A stretch of DNA of 64,000 nucleotides, from contig JAUIRK010001034.1 of the NCBI GenBank assembly GCA_030549495.1, positions 310,001-374,000 of the forward strand, read 5' to 3'. The position numbers were made by a program, and so were the translations under genes. The stretch is from Nectonema munidae (lineage: Eukaryota; Nematomorpha; Nectonematoida; Nectonematidae). The notes beneath the pieces were generated by a model. The model saw nothing but the letters and a program-made list of their open reading frames with translations, was not told where the DNA came from and did not search any database. Positions 58,601 through 64,000 of this stretch are shown here, in pieces; within the stretch, counting starts at the first letter, position 1, and every line of letters starts with the position of its first letter.

Positions 58601-60043
58601 CTATCAAAATTCATTATTAGAACGACGATTCACTTCTAGAACAAGCTTAAGTTTCTTTCATAAACTACCTAAATAAAAGTAAATTTAACCTACCCTGAGT
58701 TTATGTGACTAGTTTATAAAATTGGATAAAAAATGTTTATAACTCTAAAATAAGTTTTTGCAGACAATTTTATCATTACAAGTTTTAATGAATATATTTT
58801 TTCGACTCTATTTTTTCTTAGTTTAGTAGATGTTGGTGTTTTTCAATATTTTTTACACATAGTTTTTGAACTTCGAGAATAATTATAATGATATATTTCA
58901 TTTATTATTTACACAACTGATGAAGGTCGTAATGACCGAAATTTTGTTTTCCTACATATGTTTTATATTCTTCACAAAAATAAAGTCGTGGTTTACTTCA
59001 ATTTTTGATTTGTTTATAATGATAAATGTAGTTTTTTTAAGTGAATACAATTGATATTTATAGTGCATATTTCATTTTCTAGATTTTTGCTTTAAAAATT
59101 ATCATTTTTTCATTATGTTTTGTTAGGATTTTATATAAATTAGTAATAGCTGTTAAACTATATAAATAATCAACTTACTTATTTTCAACATAATATTAAA
59201 AAACCAAAAAACGCATAACTTAGTCATGGAGAATTTAGAAACCTCAAAACTAGCTTGAAGATTAATGTGGTATTAATGAAGTGCTTTTTTGTTTGATAGA
59301 TACCAAAGTATAAAGAATCTTTTGTATTATTAATACAAGAAGGAGTCGGAGTTGCAGTTGGAGTCGATGGTACTCCTCAGCTTTGTCTTGTAAGTTCTTA
59401 TATGCTATTACCCAATATTTTTTGTTTTCTCTTGTATTTTTGTGTTTAATTTACATTTAATTAGATATTTATAAAGCAGTCAATTAAAAGTTCATTAAAA
59501 ATGAAAATTTGAAATATTTGTAAGGTATCCTTTTTTATAAATGAACGTAACTAAAAATATATTATGATTTAATAATTATTTTGACTACGTTTCACCACCA
59601 GTGAAAAGTAATGTTAGGATATGAAGAAAAGGAAATACATTTCAAATTTTCGTTAAAGGACTTTCCTTTTTCTAGAAATTCTTTCTCCATGGTAGACTCT
59701 TTAATGAACTGTTTGTAGTCTTTAGGCATTACCTAGAGAGCAAATCAAAAAGATTAAAAAGAAAAAGACAACAAAATTCAGCAAACCTTTTGGAAATACT
59801 TTAACGAATCAGGGAAAGTCGAAATTATATGAGAAGCAACTTCAGAGTTTGTTTTAACATGAAACTCATTTAAGATGTCCTTGAGGAAAATAATGTCCGT
59901 TTGATCCAAAGGATCCAGGTCAACCAAAGCTTGATTGCAGCGAGGAAGGAATCGAGAACTTACATCGAACACGTATGCAATCCCACCTGACATTCCAGCA
60001 GCGAAATTATACCCGGGTAGTCCAAGAATTACAACACGGCCTC
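49468..60043 (-). CDS. Glutamate synthase (NAD(P)H), 3' part of gene, ten exons
   Basis: The enzyme makes two glutamates from glutamine and 2-oxoglutarate using NAD(P)H. Exons, in gene order: 60043-59787, 59732-59639, 58048-57886, 55576-55454, 55402-55039, 53726-53477, 53059-52887, 52838-52671, 50365-50089, 49628-49468. All introns are GT-AG and every phase joins, giving about 675 residues without a stop. Domains in order: end of the GXGXG domain ([15 protein letters not shown]), a variable linker, 4Fe-4S cysteines ([21 protein letters not shown]), the FAD-binding loop ([13 protein letters not shown]), the NAD(P)H loop ([12 protein letters not shown]), and the C-terminal FAD motif ([19 protein letters not shown]). 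The family is about 2000 residues long in animals, so the glutaminase and FMN/synthase domains lie upstream of 60043 and were not found in the window. The gene looks intact and under constraint although its introns are full of transposon debris. Symbols for this gene vary between arthropods, so none is given. Confidence 0.95.
50089..50365 (-). CDS. GOGAT exon 9, second half of NAD(P)H/FAD domain
   Basis: Encodes [20 protein letters not shown], the [15 protein letters not shown] block before the FAD motif, and ends at YAAG with donor GTAATT. The donor leaves one base of a codon, completed as Asp by exon 10. Confidence 0.95.
50540..50930 (-). repeat. Arg/Asn/Glu-rich coding-like repeat unit, copy 1 (Helitron-like?)
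   Basis: The minus strand reads [40 protein letters not shown] and RKSNENVE, then in other frames [12 protein letters not shown]. Arg-rich units of about 23 residues ending in an NE or NET word are common in the N-terminal part of Helitron-type helicase proteins. The same ending recurs at 52080-52420. No helicase or Rep motif was seen, so the class is a guess. Confidence 0.3.
51090..51545 (+). pseudogene. hAT-like transposase fragment in GOGAT intron
   Basis: Near 51105 the plus strand reads [20 protein letters not shown], matching the RW block and following helices of a hAT-type transposase group. Then come [20 protein letters not shown] and [20 protein letters not shown], ending at a stop near 51545. 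Catalytic blocks were not found. A tandem word (GTCAATA-like) surrounds it on both sides (50905-51060 and 51620-51660). Confidence 0.4.
51750..52064. mobile_element. hAT-like MITE in GOGAT intron 8
   Basis: The left end CAGGGTTGCGATGGCTGAGCC and the right end, in reverse complement, CAGAGTGTCGGAGCCACGAAG form a weak inverted pair. GGAGCC and GGCTCC words recur inside both arms. Flanks CTAAAAAT (51742-51749) and TTAAAGAC (52065-52072) match at 5 of 8 with three transitions, so an old target-site duplication is possible. Non-coding, 315 bases. Confidence 0.5.
52080..52420 (-). repeat. Arg/Asn/Glu-rich coding-like repeat unit, copy 2
   Basis: The minus strand reads [33 protein letters not shown] and then [20 protein letters not shown]. 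The last part matches the ending of copy 1 at 50540-50660, and the nucleotide words TTCATTTCTCCTTTCCCT and TTCGTTTCTCCTTTCCCT show the relation directly. Either two copies of one element or one element split by the DNA between them. Confidence 0.35.
52671..52838 (-). CDS. GOGAT exon 8
   Basis: Encodes [15 protein letters not shown], then [18 protein letters not shown] and ILTK, a conserved insert of the small-subunit-like half with its NPWP-x-WP motif. Acceptor TTTTAAG, donor GTAAAC; 168 bases, in phase at both ends. Confidence 0.95.
52887..53059 (-). CDS. GOGAT exon 7, NAD(P)H-binding loop
   Basis: Encodes [19 protein letters not shown] and [20 protein letters not shown], the dinucleotide-binding loop of the second Rossmann fold. 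The start is set by the phase of exon 6 (one base of a Gly codon); the ATG a few codons upstream is not used. Confidence 0.93.
53477..53726 (-). CDS. GOGAT exon 6
   Basis: Encodes [35 protein letters not shown] and [20 protein letters not shown]. This is the FAD-domain strand with the Glu that binds ribose and the conserved GGLLQYGIP block. Donor GTAAAA leaves one base. Confidence 0.95.
55039..55402 (-). CDS. GOGAT exon 5, 4Fe-4S clusters and FAD loop
   Basis: Encodes CMDCGVPTC and [12 protein letters not shown], the cysteines that hold the two 4Fe-4S clusters, then [20 protein letters not shown], the FAD-binding loop. Ends exactly on a codon with donor GTAAAA. Confidence 0.96.
55454..55576 (-). 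CDS. GOGAT exon 4
   Basis: Encodes [20 protein letters not shown] and [20 protein letters not shown], the start of the small-subunit-like half. The first base completes an Arg codon from exon 3 and the last two start the Arg before CMDCG. Confidence 0.95.
55960..56300 (+). pseudogene. Penelope-like reverse transcriptase fragment in GOGAT intron 3
   Basis: The open piece 56010-56195 reads [20 protein letters not shown], then [17 protein letters not shown]. This fits the RT active-site block of Penelope-like elements (FRYIDD followed by F-x-x-x-LN-x-x-x-P-x-I-F). The second catalytic Asp of YIDD reads Ala. Flanking frames continue for about 100 bases. It lies antisense to GOGAT. Confidence 0.55.
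57640..57840. repeat. Dispersed non-autonomous repeat, copy B
   Basis: Contains GTGAATTTTTTGTATCCTG, GGGTGCGGATATCATAATTG and CAAGTTTTATACTTCTTAAA in the same order and orientation as copy A at 22960-23330. It lies 46 bases from GOGAT exon 3. Confidence 0.55.
57886..58048 (-). CDS. GOGAT exon 3, linker
   Basis: Encodes [40 protein letters not shown] and EELDKL. This is the poorly conserved acidic linker between the large- and small-subunit-like halves. Identified by phase on both sides and by the open frame, so it is the second least certain exon. Confidence 0.85.
58860..59000 (+). repeat. Retroelement 3'-end-like segment in GOGAT intron 2
   Basis: CTGATGAAGGTCGTAATGAC at 58917-58936 is followed by CGAAATTTTG. 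The short hairpin GGTC-GTAAT-GACC and the wording resemble 3' ends of Penelope-like elements and some LINEs. It cannot be part of the RT fragment at 55960-56300 because an exon lies between them. Confidence 0.35.
59639..59732 (-). CDS. GOGAT exon 2
   Basis: Encodes [20 protein letters not shown] and [11 protein letters not shown], the end of the large-subunit-like half and start of the linker. The acceptor CTCTCTAG is firm. The donor GTATTT was chosen because its phase fits exon 3; a weaker donor 16 bases upstream is possible. Confidence 0.85.
59787..60043 (-). CDS. GOGAT exon 1 of those visible, end of GXGXG domain
   Basis: Encodes [37 protein letters not shown] and a helical end (PDSLKYFQK). 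Glycine-rich turns of the GXGXG beta-helix are visible. Acceptor TTTTGTAG needs one base from an upstream exon that was not found. Confidence 0.93.
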
Positions 60044-60045
60044 CT

Positions 60046-61300
60046 ACAAAATATAAATTATTCAATATCAGACTTTTTAAATGTTCAAAAAGTTTCAGGA
60101 TTATTACTACCGTGATTGTAAGTCTAAATAAATTATATTGATTATAAAATCGTAACTCTAATTAATCAAATAAAAAATTAATTAATATTTGTTAGAAAAA
60201 AATAATATATTGTTTCTAAAAAAAATGATTATTTAAATATCGAAGCAGTGGGGGGAGGGGATGACAAGGTTGATACCCTAGCGGACGCCAATTAATGTAA
60301 TTAAATGTTTATATATATAGTGTGTGTTTGTTCATATGCGTATGTTTAAATAAAAACTTACCTGCTACAAATGTAAAACAAGAAATAATAATAAGAATAG
60401 TAAAATTGTTTTTTTAAAGCAGTTCTTGTATGTATGCATGCATAGGCGTTAATGATATTGTTAACAATTTTTTGAAAATAACCTTTTTTTATAGTTCAAG
60501 AATCTATTTAAAAACTAACACTAAATTTTAATATTAATTCGTATCCCTACTTTAAGAAAAATACTTTATTCAAGAAATATAATCCAAATGAAGATGCGAT
60601 TCTGGGTTTCTGAAAGTAGGGGGCAATTCAAGGAAATTATTTTTAAGAGAAGGGGGGGGCAAAGTGAGTTTTTATAGCTTAATTGCTTGACGGAATGCTG
60701 TAATCAATCAAGATAAAATTTTTAACTGGAAACATTTTGTCCATTTTAAAGGGCTAGATAACTTTGTATTACGTTCAAACTGTCCAGAATGTAGTCCTCC
60801 ATTTGGGCAGTGTATTTATGCACTATAAAAATGAAGTAGTGAAACATTGGATGAGAGAGAGATATAGAATGAAAATAATTAAAATTTATGTACATTTCAC
60901 TTACACGTGATAAGTTTCTTACTCATTTAAGAAACAATAAATTTTATCTGTAAAATAAAACATTCATGTCCCTATGTCGTATACGGAGAAACGTGTGTAA
61001 ACGAAAAAGGTTTTCATTCAATACAGCAATAAAATTAATAACTTAAATTCATTCCTACCTGCCTCTGGTTTTAGCTTACTTTACTGTTAGTAAACACATT
61101 TACAAAAAAGGTATGACTACAAGCAATAATCATAATGCAAATATAAATTTGGAACATCTATAGGCAGTGAATGACCATGGCATAGTTTTCATATATTGCA
61201 ATATTTAGTTTTACGATCATCATGTCTGCAGTAAAAAAACCATCTAAATCAATTCCTTCAGCAAGTGTTCCTTCAATGGACAATAGTGCGATGTAAATTC
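60046..61300. other. GOGAT upstream intron, no exon recognised
   Basis: No GOGAT exon seen on the minus strand. A strong donor-like GCAGGTAAG lies near 60360 on the minus strand but has no coding sequence next to it. Short G runs occur at 60249-60258 and 60651-60659. Confidence 0.5.
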
Positions 61301-63100
61301 ATTTTAGAAAAGCTTCTTTCACATGAGGCACTGGTAACAGAAAGGGTGACAGAAAACACTAATAATAATTTATACAAAGTGTAAAATGCAGACTTACAAA
61401 GTTATATGAATGACAGGAATTCAACAATTGATGTGAGTTGTTTTGGCTCTTTTGGAATTAATTTCTTTACCAGAAGAATCTCGTGTTGGAAATTATTTTG
61501 ATTAAGAGTGTATACCAATGCATATGACTTCATATCTTGTCCATACAAAAACGTCTGTCCTCCATGCCAGAGAGCGGAAATGCCGACAAATATTGCAGTT
61601 GACTCTATGCAAATATGACGATTTAATTCATTAATTAAACAGTCAAGGATTGATGGATTGTGGGGTGTTGTACAAGACTTGAATCTGATCCTTGACCAGT
61701 TGCTTCTAGAACAATAAATTCATTAAACCTTTGAGGTTTTCTGTTTCTTTACGTGTAGTTGTTGGTGAAATACTGCATCGAATACAGAGCTTAGTAACTT
61801 TCTCACAATTCATTCAGGTTATATGGTTCGTATATCGACAAAATCTTTGCAGTCATGAAATTAGTTTTGCTGCTTTTCCCCAAAGCTGTTTGTTTATCAT
61901 GTAGCTGTTGTAATACTTTTGAATTTTTCAGAGAATGTCGGGAAAAAATAAACAAATCATTCAAAAGCCTAATTATGGATTCAGCACGATGGAGAGCATT
62001 TTCAGATGAGGTTGTTCAACACCACCGCCGTGTGTCATTGAAATGTAGTTCTCTTACTGGTTGTCCAGGAAACATTTCTCAATATATAGAAGGGAATTTC
62101 TCATGAACTACCCAGTTACTAGCGAAGATATAAAGTTCTTCAAGAAAATTAAAGAATTCGACAAATTCGGATATCTATTTTGCGAAATTTTTTAATACTA
62201 AATTGAGTCTATTTCCATAGCAGTGTATATAATATAAAAGTGGAGCTTCATCACGAATTTGTTTTTGAAGCAGCCCATTTACCCCTTCACTCATAAATCA
62301 TGCTCGATCAAATCCTAGGCCTACAAGAGAAGATTTATAATCCACCCCAGCGTGGCTAAACTTTTCAAGATTATACCTGAGATAGATGTAGCATCCAGTA
62401 GGTCCATCTGAGTGAATGTAATGAAGCATTCCTAAACACAATTTGATATTTCATCTGTTAACTGATGCTAACTGCTCTGCTTTACTAACATCTTTGGCTT
62501 GACCAGCTTGAATAGAAAAGTAATGACCTGACATAACTTTTTCTGCAATTTCTTCTTTCACCATAGAAGTATCAATCATTTCATTCTGTATTACAGAACT
62601 AGTGTATTTGTCATTGTTTGGACCAATCTCAACCCTTTCAGCAATGATAGGATCATGTTTGGCAGTAAATCTGAGGAATTTTGAGGATAGGATTATTACA
62701 CCAAGAGTCTTTAAATAGTGTCGATTTTCATGAACTTTTTTCCGATAAGCCTCAATTATACTCTGAGCAACGGATGTTTTCTTATCTTTTAATCCATGCA
62801 AATTATGACACTGTTAAGATATGTGCTTTTCGATTCCACCCTCTTTTTCATGAACTTTTTTCCATCGTCGAAAGCCACTATTGCGGCTTCATCTGCATTG
62901 CCATAAGATGAGGATGCAAAATGTCTGCCCGGAAAGTAGATACTGAATCAGGCTATTTGGAATATTCCAAAAACTACTTTTACCTTTAAATATTCAGGCT
63001 GTTTGTGACTGAATATTTATTAAACCAAGCAGTCACGAAAGACCGAGCATGAGACTTTCCTTTATTTTGCTTGAGATATCTCTCGTAGCAGAATAGGTTT
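61300..63100 (-). pseudogene. ZMYM1-like hAT transposase relic
   Basis: From 63100 downward the minus strand gives a TTF-type finger start (KGKSHARSFVTAWLNKYS), then the open piece 62451-62801: TSVAQSIIEAYRKKVHENRH, YTSSVIQNEMIDTSMVKEEI and HYFSIQAGQAKDVSKAEQLA, the catalytic-Asp block of ZMYM1-like proteins (normally DET-x-D, here QAKDV). Next are GLGFDRA near 62300 and NRLNLVLKNF near 62190, and at about 61345 the C-terminal SVTSASCERSFSKMN dimerisation block. Many stops and frame changes; terminal repeats not found. It lies upstream of the visible GOGAT exons, probably in an intron of that gene. Confidence 0.75.
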
Positions 63101-63149
63101 TGCAGAAGCAGATTGAGATATGATTTCTAATGGTAAATTCCAAAACAAA

Positions 63150-64000
63150 AAATAAATAGAAATATAAATCATGCATATTAAAGATATATGTAAATGATAA
63201 CTAATAACTTCGTGAAATGTTTAAAAAGAACATTAAGAATTTTATGTGCTACAAATTTCATGAATAATAAAGGTAGGTTTTGTCAAAATTGATTTAAATA
63301 ATAAATTTAATACATATGGAACATCTTTATTCGGATAGTTTCTCATAGAAACATAAGATTTTTTATCAATAAAAATTTATTTTTAATAATATATGAAAAA
63401 CTACCTTCTTAAGGATAGTTTTTGTTTAGATCCAGGATGTATACTAAAAATTCTAATAGTATGCATGCATCAAATATCATATATGCATTGTGTAACACAT
63501 TGTTCAAAGGACATCTCTTTACACAGACCAATGAGACAAAAAACATGCAAGTTGGAAAAATTGTGTTCATAATATCATCAATCTCAGTTTCTTAGAAGGG
63601 ATAGAGGGTTCATGGATAAATATGGCAAATTTAAAAATACAGCAATTTTATTCATCATACCATTTTATGCAATGCACTATGATACAAAATTATTTTTTGA
63701 AAGTTAATGTTTTTATCACCTTACCATATACAATCAAAGTTTGTTTGCGGCACACCCTAGTACAGACTGAATATACACCGATGAATATAGTCAGTGATAT
63801 ATATATATGTGTGTATGTATATATTTGTAACTACAAATAAAAATTTGATTATATATAATAATAATCAATTAATTAAGCTTTTTATAATTAATATATGTAG
63901 ATATAAAGTTAGGGGAAGGCAACCTAGACAAGGGTGAGGCCAAAGGGCTGTAATATTATGTATTGCAAAATATAAGAGAGAAATAAAATACGATAATATG
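63150..64000. other. AT-rich DNA, nothing recognised
   Basis: Contains a short alternating TA/TG microsatellite near 63798-63824 and no coding sequence that I can identify. Confidence 0.5.

Noticed and set aside
60355-60375. Strong minus-strand donor-like GCAGGTAAG
   Set aside because: No coding frame or GOGAT-like sequence precedes it.
1-64000. Retrovirus, LTR element, Polinton or toxin gene
   Set aside because: No long terminal repeats, protease-RT-integrase order, capsid-like genes or toxin families were recognised on either strand.

Overview
The window looks like AT-rich nuclear DNA of an invertebrate animal, most likely an arthropod. A parasitic copepod-like crustacean would fit, but that is inference. 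The signs are short exons with GT-AG introns, a eukaryotic NAD(P)H glutamate synthase gene, a rhodopsin-class GPCR gene, and a very dense load of decayed transposons (hAT, Tc1/mariner, piggyBac, Mutator-like, LINE, Penelope-like). There are no bacterial operons, rRNA genes, CRISPR arrays or convincing intact tRNAs. I recognised no retrovirus, LTR element or Polinton.

Two host genes can be read, both on the minus strand. (1) The 3' part of glutamate synthase (GOGAT) runs from 60043 down to the stop at 49468 in ten exons whose splice phases all agree. They encode the end of the large GXGXG domain, a linker, the two 4Fe-4S cysteine clusters, and the FAD and NAD(P)H domains of the small-subunit-like half. 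The 5' exons (glutaminase and FMN domains) were not found up to 64000. (2) A class A GPCR has one exon with TM1-TM2 (21193-21412) and one with TM3-TM4 (17915 down to about 17580); later exons were not found.

Layout: 130-3862, one hAT inserted in another; 3863-8830, gene-free; 8880-9960, a GTF2IRD2-like hAT relic; 10010-10431, extreme A/T homopolymers followed by 42 G; 11912-16540, a ZBED5-like hAT with a near full-length transposase and a second, unrelated transposase-like gene inside it; 17580-21412, the GPCR, whose intron holds a hAT tail and an unrecognised ORF; 22960-23785, two non-autonomous repeats; 25589-30690, a hAT relic split by a Penelope-like fragment; 30850-33630, two LINE fragments around a FLYWCH/MULE element; 33850-35180, a piggyBac relic; 35713-39635, a LINE split by a Tc1/mariner copy; 40069-40673, a short hAT; 42090-43730, a Tc1/mariner relative containing a MITE with tandem-repeat ends; 45310-45485, an inverted copy of the last GOGAT exon; 49468-60043, GOGAT with transposon debris in its introns; 61300-63100, a ZMYM1-like hAT relic.

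The host genes show no shared pathway. The main story is layered transposon insertion, which can be ordered from target-site duplications, plus a recent inverted duplication of one GOGAT exon. I found no clear new multi-gene system. The best candidates for under-described biology are the HWDGK/FDTT transposase-like family at 12540-14164, the MITE with tandem-repeat inverted ends at 42670-43296, the GOGAT exon palindrome, and the GPCR lacking the conserved TM2 aspartate.
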